Shown here: piece by piece, positions 17,647 to 24,189 of the stretch | Layout: the number at the start of each line of letters is the position of its first letter | Position numbering within the stretch: position 1 is the first letter of the stretch | Assembly (NCBI RefSeq): GCF_016458235.1 | Contig: NZ_JAEMHK010000023.1 | Location: 1-42,322, forward strand | Length of the DNA: 42,322 bases | Origin: Geomonas propionica | GTDB lineage: Bacteria > Desulfobacterota > Desulfuromonadia > Geobacterales > Geobacteraceae | Reading direction: 5' to 3' | The notes under the pieces: generated by a model | Seen by the model: only the letters and a program-made list of their open reading frames with translations | Databases searched by the model: none | Told to the model about the DNA's origin: nothing | Position numbers and translations under genes: made by a program

Positions 17647-17961
17647 ATGAACACTGTCACTTACTACAATACCTCCACCGAGGTTCAGATCGGTGATCAC
17701 GTCGAATTTAAGGTATGGCTATTCTTCTGGAAAGGTTGGCAAAAAGGGCGAGTCTACTATGTTCCAGGGATGTCTCCTAAAAGCGACACCCTCGAATATG
17801 ACGGACTATCTTGGGTTTCCATCCACGACCCAAAAGGTAGTCCGGTAGGAGTTGTCGTCAATCCGGAGACAGGACAGCTAAAGGAGACTGTGCGGTTTAT
17901 TAGACGGTCCGATGATGAGTTGACTGGAACACCCGCAGATTATAGCTTCCCTGATGAGTAA
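17647..17961 (+). CDS. Small cytoplasmic cassette protein of unknown function
   Basis: This 104-residue strand-rich protein begins with a short SH3-like pattern (VQIGDHVEFKVWLFFWKGWQ, then GRVYYVPGMSPKS) followed by WVSIHDPKGSPVGVVVNPET and FIRRSDDELTGTP. Such 'GD-V' beginnings are common in small beta-barrel cassette proteins, but the function is unknown. ATG 17647 is chosen (GGGGAT upstream); GTG 17629 is possible. Confidence 0.65.
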   Translation: MNTVTYYNTSTEVQIGDHVEFKVWLFFWKGWQKGRVYYVPGMSPKSDTLEYDGLSWVSIHDPKGSPVGVVVNPETGQLKETVRFIRRSDDELTGTPADYSFPDE

Positions 17962-17995
17962 AAAGGGACCGGGACAAGATACCAATGAGTTCGTG

Positions 17996-18097
17996 GTCCA
18001 ACCACAACGGGTGGAGACGGACTGCGCGAGTCAGTAGGAGCGAACAGGAGCCTGTGAGTGCAAGGTCGCTCCGCCGCTCACCCGCAACCCGTTGAAG
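17996..18097 (+). repeat. attC 12 (102 bp)
   Basis: R'' is GTCCAAC (17996-18002) and the R' region is GTTGAAG (18091-18097). Arms CGGGTGGAGACGG and CCGCCGCTCACCCG are identical to those of attC 1. Confidence 0.9.
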
Positions 18098-18113
18098 GCC
18101 GCAAGGGCGGCCA
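18096..18113 (+). other. Small hairpin upstream of the cassette lipoprotein gene
   Basis: GGCCGC and GCGGCC pair around AAGG, directly after the attC R' box. It is followed by an excellent ribosome-binding site (AAAGGAGG) before the ATG at 18135. It could insulate or stabilise the cassette transcript. Confidence 0.4.
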
Positions 18114-18134
18114 TTACTGATAAAAGGAGGTTTC

Positions 18135-18494
18135 ATGAAGAAGTTGCTGTTGCTGGCTGGGGGGCTGCTGCTGGGAGGGTGTACGTCGGTGGGAAGTGTT
18201 GGGATGGTAACCAAGAGCATGGCTGATCCTGGCTCCCTGCTCAAAAATGCCCAATCATACAAAGAACTAGGACCGGTCGAGGGAGAGGCCTGCCGGTTTT
18301 TTATTTTAGCGATGGTGCCGTTCGGAGACTCCACCTTTTCCAGCGCAGTCGACGAAGCGCTTATAAAGTCAGGCGGCGACGCATTGCTTAATGTCACCGT
18401 TTCCAGCAGCCTTTACGGCTTCATCCCCATCTACAATTTCTTCAGCTACACCTGCACAAACGTCAAAGGAATTGCCATCAAGTTGAAACAGTGA
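18135..18494 (+). CDS. TRL-like family lipoprotein
   Basis: This 119-residue lipoprotein has a signal peptide with lipobox (LLLGGC, acylated Cys at 16). The mature part matches the TRL-like pattern: LGPVEGEACRFFILAMVPFG, DSTFSSAVDEALIKSGGDAL, LLNVTVSSSLYGFIPIYNFF, CTNVKGIAIKL. Such small lipoproteins occur in many Gram-negative genomes; their role is not established. A strong AAAGGAGG sits eight bases before the ATG, the best ribosome-binding site in the array, so this cassette may be expressed independently. Confidence 0.8.
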   Translation: MKKLLLLAGGLLLGGCTSVGSVGMVTKSMADPGSLLKNAQSYKELGPVEGEACRFFILAMVPFGDSTFSSAVDEALIKSGGDALLNVTVSSSLYGFIPIYNFFSYTCTNVKGIAIKLKQ

Positions 18495-18546
18495 GGTGAA
18501 GGGATCTAATGAGGAGATGAGGGGACGAAGGAGATGAGGGCAGCCC

Positions 18547-18568
18547 AAGGGGTCAGGCACCATTTAAT
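18547..18568 (+). repeat. REP-like motif (GGGGTCAGGCACCATTT type)
   Basis: AAGGGGTCAGGCACCATTTA is a sister word of the GGGGACAGGCTACTTT motifs at 13301 and 22981. It is followed by an ATTTAAT...ATTAAAT inverted repeat (about 18562-18587). Lies between a cassette gene and a decayed attC. Confidence 0.5.
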
Positions 18569-18589
18569 GTGGCGCAGAAATTAAATAAT

Positions 18590-18689
18590 GCCGATCGAAA
18601 CTGGTGGAGACGGTCTTCGCGGGACGGTGAAAGCGGGGACCGCTTGTAGAAGTCAAGCTACTTCGCCACTCACCCGCAGGGCGCTAATA
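18590..18689 (+). repeat. Decayed attC 13 of the 101-bp sub-family
   Basis: The inner arms remain (CTGGTGGAGACGG and TTCGCCACTCACCCGCAG, as in attC 1/6/12), but R'' has become GATCGAAACT and R' is CGCTAAT in place of GTTRRRY. It should no longer be a good integrase substrate. Confidence 0.7.
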
Positions 18690-18712
18690 AAAAACTTTGC
18701 TGAGGGCACAAT

Positions 18713-20416
18713 ATGGCGACTATTTCGGACAAATCTAGTCGTATCCCCAAAAAAAACAGCCATACGGTCTGGCCTCTCTATCTCTTCTTCACCATCTTTT
18801 TCTTTGTTGGTAGCTGCTGCCTGCTCTATGCTCCAGTCAAGGCGGTGAAGACACTTAATTTCATTCGGAATGCAGCAGTTACCACCGGTACCGTGGAAGA
18901 TATGGTGGCAAGGCGTGGCTCGAAATCGACCACCTACGCCCCCTCTGTCACCTTTACTACCCCGGACGGAAGGTTGATCAGGTTCATCTCCCAGGTAAGC
19001 GGCGGTCAATCGACGTACCACGTCGGGCAGCGGCTAGAAGTCTACTACGACCCGGGCAACGAGGGAAACGCGGAGATCAAGAGCTTCATCCCCCTCTGGA
19101 TGCCGGTCATCATCCTCTCTGCCCTGGGGCTTGCTTTCAGCGGGGTTGGCGGGGGGATGATCTACGCCATTCGCCGTTCCATAAAAAATGCGGAACAGAA
19201 AGAGGCGCTGCTGCAGAAGGGGGCGCTTGAGTGGGAGACTGAACCGGACTGGCAGTCGGCAACCATCAGGTCGGCCACTGGCAGGGAAGCGGCATTTTTC
19301 TGGGTGTTTGCCGCTGTCTGGAACGCCATCGCCCAACCTACCGGATTCATCTGTCTCAACGCGGTAATTTACGAAGGCAATCGCCTCGCTGCAATAGGGC
19401 TGATGTTCCCGCTGGTTGGGTTCTGGCTCCTATGGGAAGCCACCAGAAGGACACTTCAGATACGGATTTTCGGTGATATCCAGCTCCGGATGGACCCGTT
19501 TCCTGCCTCAATCGGCGGAGAGGCCGGCGGTACCATCGATCTTCCGATCCACTTCAGCACCGGCAATGTCTTCGCTGTTTCTCTCTCCTGCGAACTGGTT
19601 GTCAAGCACCGAGATGGCAACCGTAAAGAGCTGATCTGGCAGGAGGCCGGCCGTGCTGCGTCGACGCTTGGTCCTGCCGGCACACGGATCGCTTTCCGGG
19701 TTGCCGTCCCAGCCACGGAACCGCCCAGCAGCGATTCCCATCTCTGGACGGTACGGATCACCGCTGAACTTCCCGGCCTTGACCTGGATCGAAGCTTTGT
19801 CATTCCGGTGATCCGGCAGGAATCGCCCAAGACATCCCGCCTGAACGTGCCGCTGGCCCCGGACCTGATGCCCAGCGCAGAGTTCCCTGCCGGGACGGTA
19901 CAGGTCGAACGTCAGGGCGAAAGGCTACTGCTCCGCTACCCCTGCCGCCGGAATCTGAAGACCGGCTCGTTGTGCGTATTTTTCAGCGGCTGGTTTCTCG
20001 GGGGAGTATCAATCTTCGTGGTCAAATCGCCTGGAATGGGATTTGCGGTCCTGCCCATTTTCGGCACGATTGGCGTAGGCTTGCTGTTTTATGCCGTGTG
20101 GCTCTTAAGCAACTCGCTTCAGGTTACAGTCGGAGCAGGCGGGCTATCCGTTGTGCGTCGGTTATTCGGCATCCCGGTCAATAGGTCCTCCATAGAGACT
20201 GCTCTCGTCAGAAGAGTTGAAATCGAGAAGTTTGGGGCCCGCGGCACAGGAACATCTGCGAAACTGATCTATCGGATCATGGCCGATTGCGGCAATGGCA
20301 CAACCATCACCCTGGGAGACGGAGTGGAAGGAAGGACCGTTGCCGAGGAGATTGCCAGACAGTTGCGGCAGGTATGCGGGGTACGGGCCAGAACCGCTGA
20401 GCAAACCAGAAGTTGA
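18713..20416 (+). CDS. Membrane protein with DUF3592-type domain
   Basis: This 567-residue protein has an N-terminal transmembrane helix (about 19-42) and a DUF3592-like extracytoplasmic domain (about 45-120: ATVTTGTVEDMVARR-like start, STTYAPSVTFTTPDGRLIRF, YHVGQRLEVYYDPGNEGNAE). More helices follow (about 122-145, 190-240 and 415-465), then a soluble beta-rich middle (about 250-400) and C-terminal tail. DUF3592 proteins have no established function. GC content and codon use look chromosomal, unlike the small cassettes. It ends 17 bases before the methyltransferase gene with no attC between, so the two probably travel together. Confidence 0.8.
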   Translation: MATISDKSSRIPKKNSHTVWPLYLFFTIFFFVGSCCLLYAPVKAVKTLNFIRNAAVTTGTVEDMVARRGSKSTTYAPSVTFTTPDGRLIRFISQVSGGQSTYHVGQRLEVYYDPGNEGNAEIKSFIPLWMPVIILSALGLAFSGVGGGMIYAIRRSIKNAEQKEALLQKGALEWETEPDWQSATIRSATGREAAFFWVFAAVWNAIAQPTGFICLNAVIYEGNRLAAIGLMFPLVGFWLLWEATRRTLQIRIFGDIQLRMDPFPASIGGEAGGTIDLPIHFSTGNVFAVSLSCELVVKHRDGNRKELIWQEAGRAASTLGPAGTRIAFRVAVPATEPPSSDSHLWTVRITAELPGLDLDRSFVIPVIRQESPKTSRLNVPLAPDLMPSAEFPAGTVQVERQGERLLLRYPCRRNLKTGSLCVFFSGWFLGGVSIFVVKSPGMGFAVLPIFGTIGVGLLFYAVWLLSNSLQVTVGAGGLSVVRRLFGIPVNRSSIETALVRRVEIEKFGARGTGTSAKLIYRIMADCGNGTTITLGDGVEGRTVAEEIARQLRQVCGVRARTAEQTRS

Positions 20417-20433
20417 AAGAAGGGAGAGAGACG

Positions 20434-21387
20434 ATGAACACCATCGACACCTTTCTGAGCCGATATCCGTTCATTCTTGGTGAGGGTGCCGTGATCGAGC
20501 GCCTGCGCCGCATGAAGGGATTGGAGCTCGATCCTTTCGTCGTGAACTCGGCTTTTATCTATCATGATGAAAAGCGGAGGGCGCTGGAGGGAATCTGCCG
20601 GGAGTACCTGGACATCGGCTGCCAGGCTGGACTGCCTCTCCTCATGTCCACACCGACCTGGCGGGCGAGCAGGGAACGGATCGCAGCGGCCGGCCTCGAT
20701 GGCACCGACCTCAACGGCGACAATGCGGCTTTTCTGGAAGGCTTGAGGCAGAGCTACCAGGGATATGCCGACAAGATCCTCATCTGCGGGTTGATGAGTT
20801 GTAAAGGTGACGCGTATCATCCAGCCGAGGCTCTCCCGGAACACCAGGCTGCGGAATATCATGCGTGGCAGGCGGAAAAGCTCGCGGCGACCACGGTGGA
20901 CTTTCTCCTGGCGGCCACGCTGCCGGCTCTGAGTGAAGCCACCGGCCTTGCCTTGGCACTGGCGCGGACGGGGAAGCCTTACATGGTGAGTTTCGTGGTC
21001 CGGCCGACCGGCACCCTGCTCGATGGCACGCCGCTAAAGGAAGCCATCGCTGCAATCGACGCCGTAGCCAATCCCAAACCGCTCGGGTTCATGATCAATT
21101 GCACCCATGTCACCTTTGCCAGATCTGCGCTACTCCATGAAACCAATTCGTCTGCAGAAGTGCGCCGACGAATCATCGGTCTTCTCGCCAATACCGCGGC
21201 ACTCAGCCCGGAAGATCTGGACAACAGCTCTTCCCTCGTGGAACAGGAACCTGAGGCATTTGGGGCATCGGTGGCCGCCATGGGAATGGAGCTTGGGCTG
21301 AAGATCCTTGGCGGGTGCTGCGGCACGGATGGCCGCCATCTGTCCGCTCTGGCCACACGACTGCAGTCTCCCACTTCCTCCTCCTGA
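20434..21387 (+). CDS. Homocysteine S-methyltransferase family protein
   Basis: This 317-residue protein would transfer a methyl group from a donor such as S-methylmethionine or betaine to a thiol such as homocysteine. The S-methyltransferase barrel shows ILGEGAVIERLRR at the start and LNGDNAAFLEGLRQ. The three zinc-binding cysteines are Cys223 in FMINCTHV and Cys295-Cys296 in ILGGCCGTDGRHLSAL. Length suits single-domain MmuM/BHMT-type enzymes, not full MetH. GGGAGAGAGACG precedes the ATG. The direct substrate cannot be told. It follows the DUF3592 gene closely and lies in the array segment with decayed attC sites. Confidence 0.88.
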   Translation: MNTIDTFLSRYPFILGEGAVIERLRRMKGLELDPFVVNSAFIYHDEKRRALEGICREYLDIGCQAGLPLLMSTPTWRASRERIAAAGLDGTDLNGDNAAFLEGLRQSYQGYADKILICGLMSCKGDAYHPAEALPEHQAAEYHAWQAEKLAATTVDFLLAATLPALSEATGLALALARTGKPYMVSFVVRPTGTLLDGTPLKEAIAAIDAVANPKPLGFMINCTHVTFARSALLHETNSSAEVRRRIIGLLANTAALSPEDLDNSSSLVEQEPEAFGASVAAMGMELGLKILGGCCGTDGRHLSALATRLQSPTSSS

Positions 21388-21467
21388 TTTTGGCAGTGAG
21401 AGGGGGGGCAAGAGGGCAGGTCTGGACATTGGCAAGACCCGGCCCATTGGCAAGGAACTTAAACCCT

Positions 21468-22091
21468 ATGAAAAACATTCAACAGTTGACGCGAGTCTGC
21501 GCCTTCTGGCTTCCGGTCGCGGGGGGATGCGCGTTCATTGTGCTCTATCTCTTTGCTGCTTCGATGTATCCTGGAGGTACCCGAGTCGATCACCATACCC
21601 AGGGCTACAGCCATATGTCGAACTACTGGTGTGACCTGCTCGATTCTGTTTCGTATTCCGGTGACATCAACCACGGCCGTCCCATTGCGGTCCTAGCGAC
21701 CGTCATTCTTCCATTGTCGCTCGTCCCGCTTTGGCTCCAGGTGCCATTACTTTTTCATGCACCTTCTGTTGCACGGTCGATTGTCCGCATTGCTGGTCCT
21801 GTAGCGATGGTGCTCTCTACTTTAGTCTTCACGCCCATGCATGATTTTGCAATAAATCTTGCCGCTCTCTTTGGCCTAGTCGCATTCGCGACTACTATTT
21901 GGGGGCTAGCTCGCATGAAGCGCGCGGCACTCGTTTGCATCGGTCTAGTACCCATGCTGCTTGGCATAACCAATTACATCATGTGGCAGACCGGTAGTTT
22001 TCTGAACGTCATGCCCATGGTTCAAAAAGCGGCGTACGGTTCGATGTTCATCTGGATCATTGCTGTCAGTCGCACTATTCGGCAGACATGA
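21468..22091 (+). CDS. Cassette integral membrane protein (DUF998-like)
   Basis: This 207-residue protein has about six hydrophobic helices and a conserved-looking periplasmic loop after the first (YPGGTRVDHHTQGYSHMSNY, then WCDLLDS). That loop resembles DUF998-type proteins, in which a G-Y-x-H-x-x-N/Q-x-x-S/C motif follows the first helix. Later helices include VATVILPLSLVPLWL-like and VARSIVRIAGPVAMVLSTLV. Function unknown. ATG 21468 is chosen at the start of the hydrophobic N-terminus; no strong ribosome-binding site. Followed by a good attC (22107-22163) but not preceded by one. Confidence 0.7.
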   Translation: MKNIQQLTRVCAFWLPVAGGCAFIVLYLFAASMYPGGTRVDHHTQGYSHMSNYWCDLLDSVSYSGDINHGRPIAVLATVILPLSLVPLWLQVPLLFHAPSVARSIVRIAGPVAMVLSTLVFTPMHDFAINLAALFGLVAFATTIWGLARMKRAALVCIGLVPMLLGITNYIMWQTGSFLNVMPMVQKAAYGSMFIWIIAVSRTIRQT

Positions 22092-22106
22092 CCCGGCGTG
22101 GGATAC

Positions 22107-22163
22107 ACACAACCAGCGGCAACTGCGGTACCCGCTGACGCTCCGCCGCTTGAGACGTTAAAA
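22107..22163 (+). repeat. attC 15 (57 bp), last clear site of the array
   Basis: R'' is ACACAAC (22107-22113) and the R' region is GTTAAAA (22157-22163). Arms CAGCGGCAACTGCGG and CCGCTGACGCTCCGCCGCT are nearly the same as in attC 11. Numbered 15 because one site is presumed lost between 18690 and here. Confidence 0.85.
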
Positions 22164-22173
22164 TGAGGAATCA

Positions 22174-22974
22174 ATGGAAAAAACACTACATATTTTGACT
22201 GTGTTTTTCATGTTCATAACAGCGAGTGGCTGCGGACTTGTCGGGAGCAAAGTGGCCAGATTCACATCAGACTTCAAGACGCTACCTTCGGACGGATGTA
22301 TTTTGTACGAAAAAGGCGCCGAAGCTCTTGCAGAGGAAACAGCCAGGTCCTTGCCGCGAGCCATCAAAACTGTTGAATCGAGACAATTCGGCGAATTCAA
22401 AGAACCGATTAAAATCTATGCTTTCGCTGATACGAAAAGTTTCGCTAAATTTGTGAACGTCCCAGAGGTAATTAAAGGGGCAGCCACAAGGAATGAGGTT
22501 TATCTTTCCGGCCAGCTCTTAGGGAAAATGGGAGAAGTACAAGGGGTTTTGACTCATGAACTTTCGCACGTTCAGTTATCACAGAGTCTCGGAGCTGTAA
22601 CCTTCAATCGTGTATTGCCGCGATGGTTCCGCGAAGGACTCGCAATTTACATCGCAGATGGTGGTGGCGCTACTAATGCCACTGAAACAGAGACGATAGT
22701 GCAATTCCAATTAGGAAATCATTTCGCTCCAGAAACAGACGGTGCACTATTCAATCTAAATTTACCGGGACCAAAGGGCTTGGAACCCAAGATTTTTTAC
22801 CGTCAAAGCGGAATGTTTGTTCAGTTTATGGCCATTAACCATCCAGAGCAGTTCAAGGCACTTTTAAAGGGTCTACAAGAAGGGAAAAACTTTGAGGCAG
22901 AATTTGCGGAGTGCTTTAAGTGCAAGGTGGACACGATGTTACAAGCGTTTATAGGCACATTGCGAAGAACGTAA
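22174..22974 (+). CDS. Lipoprotein with HExxH metallopeptidase motif
   Basis: This 266-residue protein has a signal peptide with a likely lipobox (TASGC). The soluble domain carries the zinc-binding motif GVLTHELSHVQLSQ followed by RWFREGLAIYIADGGG, the E-G-x-A glutamate helix expected as the third zinc ligand in gluzincins (peptidase MA/M1-like fold). It is probably a periplasmic or surface peptidase-like protein; the substrate is unknown. Two late cysteines (ECFKCKVD) could form a disulphide. The ATG is 11 bases after the attC R' box. No clean attC follows, so this may be the terminal cassette. Confidence 0.8.
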   Translation: MEKTLHILTVFFMFITASGCGLVGSKVARFTSDFKTLPSDGCILYEKGAEALAEETARSLPRAIKTVESRQFGEFKEPIKIYAFADTKSFAKFVNVPEVIKGAATRNEVYLSGQLLGKMGEVQGVLTHELSHVQLSQSLGAVTFNRVLPRWFREGLAIYIADGGGATNATETETIVQFQLGNHFAPETDGALFNLNLPGPKGLEPKIFYRQSGMFVQFMAINHPEQFKALLKGLQEGKNFEAEFAECFKCKVDTMLQAFIGTLRRT

Positions 22975-22980
22975 CCAGGA

Positions 22981-23000
22981 TAAAGGGGACAGGCTACTTT
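22981..23000 (+). repeat. REP-like motif (GGGGACAGGCTACTTT type)
   Basis: TAAAGGGGACAGGCTACTTT, nearly the same as 13301-13320. It sits where an attC for the preceding cassette would be expected, between the cassette gene and rsgA. Confidence 0.55.
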
Positions 23001-23096
23001 ATCCGCTACCGGTGAGAGCGTAACCGCATCCTTCGAGTCGGAGGGGTAACGTCGTCGGCAAGGCCACATCTTGTTGGGGTGGCAAAAGGTGAAGAC

Positions 23097-24173
23097 ATGT
23101 CGAACCGGCAATCGGAACTGGAAAAATTGGGATGGAACGAAAGGTTGGCCGGGCTCGCGGCACTGCAGAAGCAGTCGATCGAGACGGTCGCCCGCGTGGC
23201 GGCGGTGGATCGCGATCAGCTCTTGCTCCTCGACGACAAAGGCACATTCCGGGCCAAGCTGTCCGGGAGCTACCTGCACCATCACCGGCGGCCGGAAGAG
23301 TTGCCGTGCGTGGGAGATTGGGTCTGTGTCGAGAGGGGTGTGAATGACGACTTCGGCCTTATTCACACCATGCTGGAGCGCAGAACAAGCCTTTGCCGCA
23401 AAGCCGTCGGCGGGGTGAACGAATCGCAGATGATCGCGGCAAACATGGATTTCGTGATCATCGTCCAGTCATGTCACTTCGATTTCAATCTAAAGCGCCT
23501 GGAACGCTACCTCGTTATGGTTATGGAAGGTGGCGCCACCCCTTACGTGCTGCTTACCAAGACGGACTTGGTAGAACCCGACGTGCTTACAGCCCAGCTT
23601 TCTCAAATACGCGCTGCCGGTATCACCGCGCCGGTGCTGCCCCTGAGCAATGTCAGTCGTGAAGGAATCGAGGAGCTGAAGCGAAATCTATTGCCGGGCA
23701 TGACCTATTGCTTCGTAGGTTCGTCCGGGGTCGGCAAAAGCACGATCATCAACGAACTGATCGGTCGGGGTAGGCTGGAGACCCAGGATGTAAGCGCTAC
23801 CGGCGAAGGAAAACATACGACGGTACGCAGGGAACTGATACGCCTCGCAAATGGTGCCTTGGTAATCGACAACCCGGGGATGCGTGAATTTGGCATCGTA
23901 GCTGCGGAAAACGGCATAGGCGGAAGCTTCATCGACATAAACGCCCTGGCATCCGGTTGCCGCTACCGCGACTGCAGCCACACAAGCGAGCCTGGCTGTG
24001 CGGTCCTGGAGGCGCTCAGTGCCGGTGCAATCGACCAGGAACACTTCCAGAACTACGCGAAACTCACAGAAGAAGCAAAGTTCTACCAGATGTCACATGC
24101 CGAAAAGAGGAAGAAAGATCGGGATTTCGGCAAGTTCATCAAGTCGGTCAAGAAAGACATGAAACGAGACTAG
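23097..24173 (+). CDS. rsgA: Ribosome small subunit-dependent GTPase A
   Basis: This 358-residue circularly permuted GTPase assists late 30S maturation. It has an OB-fold region (about 30-105), then G4 TKTD (154-157), G1 GSSGVGKST (208-216) and G3 DNPG (258-261). The C-terminal zinc finger has Cys288, Cys293, His295 and Cys301 in GCRYRDCSHTSEPGC. Length is normal. ATG 23097 is chosen (AAAGGTGAAG upstream); GTG 23079 is in frame. It probably marks the chromosomal flank of the integron, although a GTTGGGG at 23073-23079 just before it could be a last R' box. Confidence 0.95.
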   Translation: MSNRQSELEKLGWNERLAGLAALQKQSIETVARVAAVDRDQLLLLDDKGTFRAKLSGSYLHHHRRPEELPCVGDWVCVERGVNDDFGLIHTMLERRTSLCRKAVGGVNESQMIAANMDFVIIVQSCHFDFNLKRLERYLVMVMEGGATPYVLLTKTDLVEPDVLTAQLSQIRAAGITAPVLPLSNVSREGIEELKRNLLPGMTYCFVGSSGVGKSTIINELIGRGRLETQDVSATGEGKHTTVRRELIRLANGALVIDNPGMREFGIVAAENGIGGSFIDINALASGCRYRDCSHTSEPGCAVLEALSAGAIDQEHFQNYAKLTEEAKFYQMSHAEKRKKDRDFGKFIKSVKKDMKRD

Positions 24174-24189
24174 AAGTGGACGCACGTGG

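Larger units (their letters stand above)
8518..22163. mobile_element. Chromosomal integron: integrase, attI region and cassette array
   Basis: It comprises a minus-strand integron-type tyrosine recombinase (8518-9915), a promoter/attI region (about 9916-10181) and a plus-strand array of cassettes. Each cassette mostly consists of one ORF followed by an attC. Fourteen attC sites keep a recognisable R' box, spaced about 0.4-1.0 kb apart up to 18097, and one further site at 18590-18689 has lost it. The last clear attC ends at 22163. The array is lower in GC than the flanks, and its ORFs are nearly all co-oriented and away from intI, as in other integrons. Confidence 0.9.

Noticed and set aside
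22969..23079. A last attC before rsgA ending at GTTGGGG (23073-23079)
   Set aside because: No R'' box or pairable arms; the region holds a REP-like word. It may be a destroyed attC but cannot be supported.
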